This document shows positions 1 through 7,757 of a stretch of 64,000 nt of DNA, piece by piece (the first letter of the stretch is position 1; each line of letters begins with the position of its first letter). The DNA is taken from positions 124,001-188,000 of the forward strand of contig JADFXM010000002.1 in the NCBI GenBank assembly GCA_015233565.1, given 5' to 3'. Under the pieces are notes generated by a model, which saw nothing but the letters and a program-made list of their open reading frames with translations, was not told the origin of the DNA and ran no database searches. A program made the position numbers and the translations under genes. This DNA comes from Candidatus Rifleibacteriota bacterium. Lineage in GTDB: Bacteria > Muiribacteriota > Ozemobacteria > Ozemobacterales > Ozemobacteraceae.

Positions 1-2
1 GG

Positions 3-1223
3 GATCGCCCTTCTCACCTCCTTCAAAAACGCGAGAATCATATTTTAAAGTTGTCTGTGTTGGCAGCCTCAAATCTTGGTGAAGAGCCAAGATTACCTCT
101 CAATCTTGCGATTGCATTTGATTCAAGTGGTTCGATGGCGGGCGACAAATTAGTCCAGGCAAAAGAGAGCTGTAAGTCTATTTTGTCGATTCTTCGTCCC
201 ATAGATCGCTTATCATTGGCTGCTTTTTCATCTTCCCTGCATTCCGTGGTTGAAGAAGCCCAAAATTCGCCTGAAAACATACGTAAGCTTGAAAGCGAGC
301 TTTCAAAGATTTCCCCAGCCGGTACTACTCGCACTGATTTGGCACTGGATTGGCTTATTTCCACGCTTGCTTCAAAAAATGGTTTGATAAAAACAGCTAT
401 TTTAATTACAGATGGCCATTCAACTGATTTCCGAGGAAGAATAATTTCGGAATTTTCTTCTTTACTCGAAAAAGCTACTGAGATGGCACAAAGTGGAATA
501 TCGCTTTTTACAATTGGCCTTGGCAATCCGGCCGATTTTAACACTTCATTTTTGGTTGACTTGGCAACCACCGCCATGGGATCTTTCCTCTTAGCCCAGA
601 ACCCAAAAACTTTGGAACCGCAATTAAAACAAAAACTGCTGAATATTCAAAAGATTACATCAAATTCCGGTAAAATACGCATCATTCCACGCATACCAAG
701 TGTCAAAATCGTTTCCGCCTGTCAAATTAAACCTGATTTCAGGGAAATTCGGCTTTTTGGTGATCAACAATTTTTTCATATCAATCACCTTTCCTGCGAA
801 GAGGCTTCCCAATTCTTGATTTCGGTAGAGGTTCCATCATCGCAATTTGGGGCATCCCCAGGGGAGAAAGAAATTTTGAGAATCGAGTTTCAGGAAAACG
901 ATGAATCTGAAATTGTCGAATTAAAAGTTCCGCTTTCATATGTATTATCGCTTTTTGAAGCATCGCAAATTAATCGTGAAGTTGACCAGGATCGTTTGAT
1001 ATGGGAGCTTAATCGCTGCACAGACGAACTAAACAGGTCAACTGACGTTAATAGAACAGGACAACTACTTGAAAATATCGTATTTCTGGCAGAAAACACC
1101 GGAAAAACAAATGTTGCTCAGATCGCGAAACAAACGCTTCAAAATTTTTTGAAAACTGGAATTCTTCCACCCGAAAAGAAAACCGGAATACTTGTTGATG
1201 CAAGAAATACAAGAGATGGGTAA
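3..1223 (+). CDS. VWA-domain protein (5' end outside window)
   Basis: A von Willebrand factor A domain protein, probably a metal-dependent protein-binding module. The frame is open from base 3 through the left edge, so the true start lies upstream; the TTG at 51 is only the first possible internal start. Counting from that TTG, the MIDAS residues are visible: DSSGS at 24-28, Thr in AGTTRTD near 92-93, and Asp in ITDGH at 121. The segment before it resembles the short beta-strand that precedes VWA in bacterial VWA proteins. The last ~190 residues form a beta-rich region and a helical tail of the kind seen in VWA/inter-alpha-trypsin-type proteins. An FHA-domain gene follows 183 bp later on the same strand, and VWA-FHA pairs are common in secretion or kinase-signalling loci. 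Substrate and cell location are unknown. Confidence 0.8.
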   Translation, partial: DRPSHLLQKRENHILKLSVLAASNLGEEPRLPLNLAIAFDSSGSMAGDKLVQAKESCKSILSILRPIDRLSLAAFSSSLHSVVEEAQNSPENIRKLESELSKISPAGTTRTDLALDWLISTLASKNGLIKTAILITDGHSTDFRGRIISEFSSLLEKATEMAQSGISLFTIGLGNPADFNTSFLVDLATTAMGSFLLAQNPKTLEPQLKQKLLNIQKITSNSGKIRIIPRIPSVKIVSACQIKPDFREIRLFGDQQFFHINHLSCEEASQFLISVEVPSSQFGASPGEKEILRIEFQENDESEIVELKVPLSYVLSLFEASQINREVDQDRLIWELNRCTDELNRSTDVNRTGQLLENIVFLAENTGKTNVAQIAKQTLQNFLKTGILPPEKKTGILVDARNTRDG

Positions 1224-1238
1224 TTTAAGAATTTCTGA

Positions 1239-1350
1239 TTTGGGAGTATTTTAAAATGACCCTTTTTATTCGGACAAACCTAGAAATGAAGGCAGATCCA
1301 AACCTGCGAAGCGGTGATCAATTCATATGCGGGTCAGGAAATCTGAATTT
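1239..1350 (+). repeat. Segment shared with 29300-29456, carrying a small ORF
   Basis: This spacer between the VWA and FHA genes resembles a segment inside the repeat at 29139-29504. Both contain GGGAGTATTTTAAAATG, then similar codons (M-T/A-LFIR ... LEM ... DQFI-C/Y-GSG ... LNLR). Here the ORF runs 1256-1426 (56 codons) and overlaps the FHA start; at the other site it runs 29323-29496 (57 codons). The shared ribosome-site-like GGGAG and the partly kept reading frame suggest either a conserved micro-ORF or a duplicated gene-start remnant. Coding status is not established. Confidence 0.4.
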
Positions 1351-1406
1351 AAGATTGCGATTGTGGAATTTTGACCGAAAGAGAGCAATTCCAAAGGAAT
1401 TTGAAA

Positions 1407-1859
1407 ATGGCAATAAAATTTGGTGAAGACCCGATCCCCGGGTTTGCTTCGACGAAGAATTTGGAAGTGTTGAAAGCGGAAAACGCATTTTTGAAAATCT
1501 TGAATGGCCCCAACTCCGGATGTTTAGTTCCGCTGAACTCACTCAAGATGCTTATCGGAAGGAATGATCCGCCCAGAATTATAGTTGAAATAGATCTTAC
1601 AAGTTTCGAACTTGGGGAAATTCCGATGATATCCAGGAAACATGCGGAATGCAAATGGGTTGACAACAAACTTGAGATAATCGACTTGGGAAGCTCAAAC
1701 GGAACTTTTGTAGAGGGAAAAAGAATTCCTTCACTCCGGGAAAACAAGGCTCCACAGCCAGTTCAACTTAATTCTGGAAGTCGGGTCCGTTTTGCCAATC
1801 TTGAGTGCGAAATAGTTATCTCAAGTCTTTCTCTTAATCCCGGGATTAAAAGAAAATAA
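1407..1859 (+). CDS. FHA-domain protein
   Basis: A 150-residue forkhead-associated domain protein, predicted to bind phosphothreonine peptides. FHA signatures are present in order: Gly-Arg at 51-52 (LIGRND), SRKHAE at 76-81, and GSSNGTFVEGKRI at 95-107. Almost the whole protein is the FHA fold, with short tails. I chose the ATG at 1407, which has AAAGGA about 8 bases upstream, over an in-frame TTG at 1371 that lacks a clear ribosome site. It follows the VWA gene on the same strand, so the two may work together in a phosphorylation-dependent assembly. No kinase or phosphatase gene lies next to them on this side, though an RsbU-type phosphatase lies 6 kb away. Confidence 0.85.
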   Translation: MAIKFGEDPIPGFASTKNLEVLKAENAFLKILNGPNSGCLVPLNSLKMLIGRNDPPRIIVEIDLTSFELGEIPMISRKHAECKWVDNKLEIIDLGSSNGTFVEGKRIPSLRENKAPQPVQLNSGSRVRFANLECEIVISSLSLNPGIKRK

Positions 1860-1874
1860 CCAAACCGTAGGTGC

Positions 1875-2249
1875 TCAAAGTTTATAATTTTTTTTTATCT
1901 CGTCTAATTTAAGGTTCAGAAGCGCGATTTCCTGGCCAATGTTCTTTATCTGTCCTTTTGTTTTGGATAAAGAAGCTGAAATATGCATTCCAAAAATAAT
2001 AAAAAACATCTGGCCAAAAAAGAAAAGTGTTGAAATTGGCGCAATAATACCGAAGAAACTTGTAATTCTTGACAATATCCCAAAGCTTGTACCTAGTACA
2101 AAAATAATAAATCCAACCAATAGCCAAATCCAGGATTCTTCTTCCCGAACCTCTTTTCGTCTGACCAGATCAATTGTCAGAAAAAAAATAACAAAACTTA
2201 AAAAAACGCTCAAAATCCGTTGTTTTGGAGGAAGATCATTTTCCGGCAT
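1875..2249 (-). CDS. DUF2304 small membrane protein
   Basis: A 124-residue protein matching the DUF2304 pattern: an N-terminal hydrophobic helix, the basic segment LVRRKEVREEES, a W-rich second helix, a third helix (about 75-95), and a C-terminal amphipathic helix rich in Lys, Glu and Leu. DUF2304 proteins are typically encoded beside dolichol-phosphate-sugar-type glycosyltransferases, as here, where the GT2 gene ends 16 bp upstream. The ATG is preceded by GAGG at about 6 bases. It is the last gene of the minus-strand pilus/GT2 operon. Its likely role is to assist the glycosyltransferase at the membrane, which is inference from context. Confidence 0.75.
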   Translation of the reverse strand: MPENDLPPKQRILSVFLSFVIFFLTIDLVRRKEVREEESWIWLLVGFIIFVLGTSFGILSRITSFFGIIAPISTLFFFGQMFFIIFGMHISASLSKTKGQIKNIGQEIALLNLKLDEIKKNYKL

Positions 2250-2265
2250 AAAAACCTCTTTTTTG

Positions 2266-3003
2266 TCATTTAACCTCTTTTAACGCGAATCTGAGGAGTC
2301 TGATAAAAATTGATAGAAGCATTTTGAACAAATAGAAAAATGGGTGAAAAAAACCCGAATGCATGGATTTCCCGGCTGCAGGATACATTTTCACATCTTT
2401 TTCCACGATCCTGACATTATTTTTTTCCAACATTATCAAAACATCCACATCCGGATAATCACTTGGAAAATCGTCATCTATCAGCATTTTGAAGGTTTTT
2501 GAATTCATTGCTCGAAACCCGGATGTTGGGTCGGAAATTGATTTTCCGCAAAAAATTTTAAAAATGATGGAAAAAAAAATTCGACCACATTTTCTTAAAA
2601 ATGGAGAAAGATAGTTGCATTTGTCGTGGAAACGATTCCCAATTGCTAAATCAGCCTTTCCATCAAGTATCGGCGCTAAAAGATCATCTATGCATTCTGG
2701 TTCATGTTGACCATCCGCATCCATTTGTACTAGAAAATCATATTGATTCCTTACGGCATATTTGTATCCAGTCTGGAGAGCGGCACCATAACCCAGATTG
2801 ACTGGCAGTCTGGCGGTTTTCACTCCATGTTTGCTTGCAATAGAGAGGGTTTCATCTTCGGAACCATCATCTATTACCAGTATCTCGCAGTTGTTCTTAA
2901 TCTTTAGGATCAGTCCGCTTAGGGTATGTGAAAGCGCCCTGCTTTCATTGAAAGCAGGAATACAAACTAATATTCTGGAGAAAACCGGGGAGGGCGAATT
3001 CAT
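2266..3003 (-). CDS. GT2 family glycosyltransferase (DPM1-like)
   Basis: A 245-residue family 2 glycosyltransferase resembling polyprenyl-phosphate mannosyl/glucosyltransferases. Visible motifs: VCIPAFNESRAL at 13-24, the nucleotide-binding Asp-Asp-Gly at 45-47, MDADGQHEPE at 94-103 (metal-binding DxD), and the acceptor-side SGFRAMN at 161-167. The C-terminus is hydrophobic and basic (about 216-243) and could lie on the membrane, but there is no large multi-pass domain. It starts 6 bp after pilC and is followed by DUF2304, so all three are probably co-transcribed. It may supply a lipid-linked sugar for glycosylating pilins or envelope material; that link is inferred from position only. Confidence 0.88.
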   Translation of the reverse strand: MNSPSPVFSRILVCIPAFNESRALSHTLSGLILKIKNNCEILVIDDGSEDETLSIASKHGVKTARLPVNLGYGAALQTGYKYAVRNQYDFLVQMDADGQHEPECIDDLLAPILDGKADLAIGNRFHDKCNYLSPFLRKCGRIFFSIIFKIFCGKSISDPTSGFRAMNSKTFKMLIDDDFPSDYPDVDVLIMLEKNNVRIVEKDVKMYPAAGKSMHSGFFHPFFYLFKMLLSIFIRLLRFALKEVK

Positions 3004-3009
3004 TTTGGG

Positions 3010-4215
3010 TTACTTCATTTGTTGTACTATTGAGAACAAGGGCATGAAAACTGAAAGTGCGATTGCTCCTATGACAACTCCCATAAAAACCGTTAGTATC
3101 GGCGTCATAGCTGCTGTGAGAGTGTCAATCAATTCATTGACTTCGAGGTCGTAAAAATCAGCTACTTTTGTCAACATTTTGTCAAGGTTTCCGGTGTTTT
3201 CACCCACTTCCATCATTTTTACAACCATTGGAGGGAAAAGATTGTTTCCCTTTATTGCTCCGGTGAGACCCCGGCCTTGTTGAACTCCACCGGCCATCTG
3301 ATCAACGACAGCCTCAAGTGCTTTATTCCCCATAATTGAGCCAGTAATTTTCAAAGAAGTCAAAATTGCGACGCCAGCGGAAAGAAGCGACGAAAGAGTA
3401 CGAGTAAATCTCGAAATTGCGATTTTCTGGGTTATGGTTCCTATGAGGGGTGCAGTAACCAAAAATTTGTCGATCAACTGGGAACCATATTCCGTGCGGC
3501 TGAAATAATATGCAAGTCCGATTATTACACCTGAGCCTACTAAGATAATAAGATACTGCTCGATCAGAGAATCTGAAAGAAAAATGAGAAACTTTGTTAT
3601 TGCGGGAAGTTCGGCTTTCATTTTTTTAAACATTTTGGCAAAATTTGGAAAGATCTTTACCAGAAGGAAGATAACGCACCCAAATGCCATTAATAGTTGG
3701 ATTAGAGGAAGAGTTACGGCACCTTTGATTTTGGCGCGGATTTTTGTATCGGCTTCAGCAAACTGGGCCAACCGGATTAAAACGGTGTCAAGAATACCAC
3801 CTGCTTCACCGGCTTCTATCATATTGCAGTAAATCGTGTTGAAAACTTTCGGAAACTTCTTCAAAGCTTTTCCAAAAGACACGCCTGAACGCAAATCCTT
3901 CAAAACGTTTTCGAGGACTTCTTTAAAAGAAGGATTTTCGGTTTGTTCTGTAAGGATTCCCATTGCTTCAGCAAGTGAAATTGAGGCTCCAATGAGAGTG
4001 GAAAGCTGAACTGTAAAAACCATTAAATCTTTATGTGTGATTCGGGGGGCGAAAAATTTGGAAAACGATCCTCCCTCGCCAACAACCGAAGCTTTTACGA
4101 GAATCAAGCCTTTTTCGGATAGCATGGTAGCTAGTTGCCCCATGTCCGTGGCATCGACCTGAGTTTTGATGATTTCGCCCTTGGCGTTTTTAATTTGACA
4201 ATCGTATTTAGGCAT
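3010..4215 (-). CDS. pilC: Type IV pilus/type II secretion inner-membrane platform protein PilC/GspF
   Basis: A 401-residue polytopic platform protein of the PilC/GspF family, the usual length. Two homologous cytoplasmic domains (about 60-185 and 265-390) show the repeated family pattern; the second includes ISRFTRTLSSLLSAGV and MVVKMMEVGENTGNLDKML. Three hydrophobic segments fall near 168-190, 220-240 and 370-397. The N-terminal segment (about 1-50) starts MPKYDCQIKNAKGEII, typical of this family. The protein couples the PilB motor to pilus subunit assembly in the inner membrane. It lies 111 bp downstream of pilB in the same direction. No pilD, pilM-Q or pilin gene is in the window, so whether this serves a pilus or type II secretion cannot be decided here. 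Confidence 0.93.
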   Translation of the reverse strand: MPKYDCQIKNAKGEIIKTQVDATDMGQLATMLSEKGLILVKASVVGEGGSFSKFFAPRITHKDLMVFTVQLSTLIGASISLAEAMGILTEQTENPSFKEVLENVLKDLRSGVSFGKALKKFPKVFNTIYCNMIEAGEAGGILDTVLIRLAQFAEADTKIRAKIKGAVTLPLIQLLMAFGCVIFLLVKIFPNFAKMFKKMKAELPAITKFLIFLSDSLIEQYLIILVGSGVIIGLAYYFSRTEYGSQLIDKFLVTAPLIGTITQKIAISRFTRTLSSLLSAGVAILTSLKITGSIMGNKALEAVVDQMAGGVQQGRGLTGAIKGNNLFPPMVVKMMEVGENTGNLDKMLTKVADFYDLEVNELIDTLTAAMTPILTVFMGVVIGAIALSVFMPLFSIVQQMK

Positions 4216-4326
4216 TACTATTCAGTTCCCATTAATAAAGTTCCGATTTAATCATTGGATCACGGCCACTTTTACAAGCCGGCAAATGAGCTCATTGCTG
4301 AGTGTAAGAGAAAAAAAATAATTATA

Positions 4327-5997
4327 TCAGTCAGATCTGGACAAAGCAATGACTTCATCGGGAGTGGTCAGTCCTTCCAACCATTTCCCTATGGCATCAT
4401 CGCGAAGGGTTTTCATTCCACCTTTTATCGCAGCTTCCATAATATCATCATTCTGTGCTTTTGCAACGACAAGCCGTCTGACTGCTTCAGTCGTAAACAT
4501 GACTTCATGTATTCCAATTCTTCCTTTGTAGCCACTGTTTGCGCACTTATCGCATCCCTTGCCTCTATAGAAAGTTTTCTCAATTGTTTCTGGTGGTAAA
4601 TGAAAGTCCGTAATCAATTCAGGAGTGATTTTTGTGTCTTTATCCTTGCAAAATTTGCAAACACGGCGTGCCAATCTTTGAGAAACGACACACAAAATTG
4701 CACCTGCAACGAGAAATGGCTCTATCCCCATGTCTATCAATCTGGTTGGAGTTGAAGGAGCATCATTTGTATGTAGTGTCGCAAAAACAAGATGTCCAGT
4801 CAAAGCTGCTTCAATTGCGATTCCTGCTGTTTCACGGTCACGAATCTCACCGACCATTATTACATCCGGGTCTTGTCTCAAAAATGCCCTCAGAACAGTA
4901 GCAAAATCAAGGTTGATTTCGGCTCTGACCTGGACTTGATTGATCAGCTTAATGCGGTATTCAACCGGATTTTCGACAGTGCAGATATTGATTTCAGGGC
5001 TTCTGATTGCGTTCAGGCAGGCATACAATGTAGTTGTTTTTCCAGAACCCGTGGGACCTGTAACTAGAAATATTCCGTTTGGGGAATCGATAGCTTTTCG
5101 GACAAGTCTCAAATTATGGGAAGTAAAGCCCATATCATCGAGATTAACTATAACATTGGATTTATCAAGAATTCGTAAAACAACTTTTTCCCCGAACTGG
5201 ACCGGAATTGTGCTGACTCGAAAATCTATCTGCTTGTCAAGGATAATCATTTGAATTCTTCCATCTTGTGGAAGTCGCTTTTCTGAAATATCCATTCCGG
5301 CAAGGATCTTGATTCTTGAAACTATTGAATCTTTGGCTTCCAACTGCAGCGTCATGGCTATGATCATAGTTCCGTCGATCCGATATCGAATTCGAAGTTC
5401 GCCTTCATCAGGCTCGATATGGATGTCTGAAGAGCCCTTTTGGACTGCCTGATTAAAGATCGTGTTGACCATTTTAATCAGCGGCGAGTCCTCAGCTTTT
5501 TTCCCGTCATCCTGATTAGTCGCGGAAGAGCTGATTCCAAGCTGGTCAAGTGCGTCGGCCATGGCTCCGGCAACGTAAAGCTTATCGATGGTTTCGTTGA
5601 TCTGATTTTCAGAACAGATACATCTCACCACTTCACAGTCGTTCTGAAATTGAATTTCGTCAATGATGAAAACATCAAGCGGGTCGGACATTCCAACCAT
5701 GAGAGTTTTGCCTTCGAAGGAAATTGGCACTAAAAGATGCTTACGAGCAATTTTTTCGGGGACATATGTCAGAATGTCAGGTTTGATATCAGCTTTGGAA
5801 AGATCGAAAAAGGGAACCTTTAGCTGTTTTCCAAGAATGGGGAGGAGCTTGTCCTCAGTCAGGTATCCAAGTTCAATCAACACCTGTCCAATTCTTTTTC
5901 CACGCTTTTTCTGCTCAGCAAGGCCGATGTTAAGATCTTTTTCAGTGATGTGGCCTGCTTCAATAAGCAGTTCACCAATTTTTTTCCTTTTAAACAT
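4327..5997 (-). CDS. pilB: Type IV pilus/type II secretion assembly ATPase PilB/GspE
   Basis: A 556-residue hexameric assembly ATPase that powers pilus or pseudopilus extension at the inner membrane. The N-terminus carries an MshEN-type domain (KKIGELLIEAGHITEKDL at 5-22, of the kind that binds c-di-GMP in some relatives, with a second copy at 33-52). The core has Walker A GPTGSGKT at 314-321, Asp box and Walker B in DVIMVGEIRD at 378-387, and the His box GHLVFATLHT at 401-410. The tetracysteine zinc site CKFC at 447-450 with CDKC at 482-485 is intact. A TPR gene ends 15 bp upstream and pilC follows, supporting one operon. Confidence 0.95.
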   Translation of the reverse strand: MFKRKKIGELLIEAGHITEKDLNIGLAEQKKRGKRIGQVLIELGYLTEDKLLPILGKQLKVPFFDLSKADIKPDILTYVPEKIARKHLLVPISFEGKTLMVGMSDPLDVFIIDEIQFQNDCEVVRCICSENQINETIDKLYVAGAMADALDQLGISSSATNQDDGKKAEDSPLIKMVNTIFNQAVQKGSSDIHIEPDEGELRIRYRIDGTMIIAMTLQLEAKDSIVSRIKILAGMDISEKRLPQDGRIQMIILDKQIDFRVSTIPVQFGEKVVLRILDKSNVIVNLDDMGFTSHNLRLVRKAIDSPNGIFLVTGPTGSGKTTTLYACLNAIRSPEINICTVENPVEYRIKLINQVQVRAEINLDFATVLRAFLRQDPDVIMVGEIRDRETAGIAIEAALTGHLVFATLHTNDAPSTPTRLIDMGIEPFLVAGAILCVVSQRLARRVCKFCKDKDTKITPELITDFHLPPETIEKTFYRGKGCDKCANSGYKGRIGIHEVMFTTEAVRRLVVAKAQNDDIMEAAIKGGMKTLRDDAIGKWLEGLTTPDEVIALSRSD

Positions 5998-6012
5998 CTG
6001 AGAGAGACCGCC

Positions 6013-6762
6013 TTATCTTGCTGATTCCCAGTATTTCCGTCGTGCTTCCATGTATTGTGGATTAAGTTTAATGGCAAAATGGAATTCATCCAGAGCTTCA
6101 TCCACTTTATTCAATTTCTTGAGTACTAGTCCAAGTTGGAGGTGTAGATCCGCGAAATCCGGGTGCTCCTTCAACAATTTTCTATAATATTTTTCTGATT
6201 CTTCCAGTAGTCCCGCGTCGGAAAAAATCAGGCCACAATTTACAGTAATGGAAATTTCGTGGATGTTCTTTCCCAGACACTCTTCGATAACACGTCTGAA
6301 TTCATTCATCGCCTGCCGGAATTCTCCCATTTCCTGGTGGAGTTTGCCAAGATAATATCTGGGAGCGGCGTATCTGGGATTTATCAGGAGGGCCTGGCTA
6401 AAACAAGAGAAGGCATGGTCAAAATCGCGATTTTCAAAATATATGAGTCCGATGTAAAAATGGGCATCTGCATATCTTGGATTAAAATGAAGCACTGACT
6501 GATACACCGTGGTAGCCTGTTCAAGTTCCCCGAGCATTCGGAGGGCATGTCCCTGGTTTATTGCGTAACAAGCGACTTGAGGTAAAAGATTGGAAGCTTT
6601 TTGATAATTTTTGAAAGCCTCCTCATATTCTCCCCGGACGAAATAAATATTTCCTAATTGAAAAAGTACTTCATGGTCGAAAGGAGTGTCCTTCAAGTGA
6701 TTCGTTGCAACCTGAAGAGCTCTTTCAAGAAGGTTTTCGTCGATTAAATTTTCATTCAGCAT
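6013..6762 (-). CDS. TPR-repeat protein (pilus operon)
   Basis: A 249-residue protein made almost entirely of about six tetratricopeptide repeats; clear examples are FQLGNIYFVRGEYEEAFKNY and AHFYIGLIYFENRDFDHAF. There is no signal peptide, so it is probably cytoplasmic. It starts the minus-strand run TPR-pilB-pilC-GT2-DUF2304, with only 15 bp to pilB. TPR proteins near pilB often act in pilus assembly (PilF/PilW-like in general), but those are usually outer-membrane lipoproteins and this one has no lipobox, so that name is not applied. No strong ribosome site is visible before the ATG. Confidence 0.8.
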   Translation of the reverse strand: MLNENLIDENLLERALQVATNHLKDTPFDHEVLFQLGNIYFVRGEYEEAFKNYQKASNLLPQVACYAINQGHALRMLGELEQATTVYQSVLHFNPRYADAHFYIGLIYFENRDFDHAFSCFSQALLINPRYAAPRYYLGKLHQEMGEFRQAMNEFRRVIEECLGKNIHEISITVNCGLIFSDAGLLEESEKYYRKLLKEHPDFADLHLQLGLVLKKLNKVDEALDEFHFAIKLNPQYMEARRKYWESAR

Positions 6763-7034
6763 AAGTGTTTCATCAACTTAATACAATAAATATCAAATAA
6801 TGGAGCAAATTAAAAAAATACACTTACTTACACGTCGGTCACTTCGACTTCTCTCAACTCCCGGGATTTTCTCAGGAATCCTCAAGGTGTACTCAGCGAT
6901 CATTGGTTTTTCTCAACGACCAGTGCTAACCCGACGATCCAGATACGTTCAACGACCGAGCGTCAGACTCTTTCTATACTTCTTAATTCATGGGACCTGT
7001 TTTACTGGTATGGCAGTTTCTAACTGGCGTAATA

Positions 7035-7757
7035 CTATCTATCATAGAGCATCAATTTGACACGCTGCCCTAGTTTTGTTCTTGGAGAAAAGTTGCGAAA
7101 AAGTACTCTATCAGAAGAGTAAAGAAAGAGGATTTCCATTGTCTCATAAGACTTTTTGCCAAGATTTTCAAGCAGGTCAATAAAAATCTGGTGAAGAAAT
7201 TTAATACCCTCATCGGTTTCCTGTTGTTCCTTAAGGTGAAATCTGATTTTGTAGATTATTCCTTCATCACGTCGAAAAATGTCAATTTCCGGGTCTTCAA
7301 GATGCTGGCTTTTGAAAATGAATCGCCTGGTTTCAAAAAAGCGCTCTCTTTCATAATTCTGGTAAAGATCTGCGCCCCATATAAAGGGGTTTCTGAAAAT
7401 ACATAATGGAAAAGATGGCGAAAGGAGACGTCTCATGGAGTCGACTACCTCAAAATTATACTGATCTGTGGGGACCGCAATCGTAAATGTCCCTCCCTTT
7501 AACTCGAAGCAGCCGCCGTCTTCAAAAACCCCGCTAATCTTTTCTACCTTGGTTGCCCCTTCAAGATTTCTAAGGATTTTCTTAGTTCGGTCATTGAAAT
7601 GAGAAAAGCTTTCATCCGGCCTGTCACTGTAGGAAAAATTTACTTCGCCAAGTGGAATACTTAAAACCATGGCTAATACTTGATGAAGGGTTTCCCTTTC
7701 TTTTTTCTCGCTAAAAAAAACGAATTTTTCGTAAATTTCACCGTTTTCCTGCATCAC
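7035..7757 (-). CDS. Unknown protein translationally coupled to RsbU-type phosphatase
   Basis: A 240-residue protein I do not recognise. It is soluble, with no signal peptide or membrane segment, and rich in aromatic and charged residues. Its ATG overlaps the stop of the upstream phosphatase gene by 4 bases (ATGA), so translation is very likely coupled and the two proteins probably act together. Three sub-regions can be seen: an N-terminal alpha/beta stretch (about 1-75), a central segment around CIFRNPFIWGADLYQNYERE, and a C-terminal helical part (about 165-215). It could be a sensor or effector for the phosphatase, but no anti-sigma (HATPase) or STAS motif is present. Function is left open. 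Confidence 0.7.
   Translation of the reverse strand: MMQENGEIYEKFVFFSEKKERETLHQVLAMVLSIPLGEVNFSYSDRPDESFSHFNDRTKKILRNLEGATKVEKISGVFEDGGCFELKGGTFTIAVPTDQYNFEVVDSMRRLLSPSFPLCIFRNPFIWGADLYQNYERERFFETRRFIFKSQHLEDPEIDIFRRDEGIIYKIRFHLKEQQETDEGIKFLHQIFIDLLENLGKKSYETMEILFLYSSDRVLFRNFSPRTKLGQRVKLMLYDR

Noticed and set aside
38..577. 179-codon minus-strand frame
   Set aside because: It lies wholly inside the VWA gene and has no family signs; a shadow frame.
3010..5997. Type II secretion rather than pilus naming
   Set aside because: Cannot be decided, since both systems use these two families; pil names are used because the pair stands without gspC-M genes.
6763..7034. tRNA or rRNA gene in this or other spacers
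   Set aside because: No cloverleaf with TTCGA-type T-loop and CCA-side stem could be found in any spacer read by eye; a covariance search could overturn this.
6800..7060. 86-codon plus-strand frame in the spacer before the TPR gene
   Set aside because: Composition is not protein-like, no ribosome site and no recognised motif; its end runs into the antisense of the gene at 7035.
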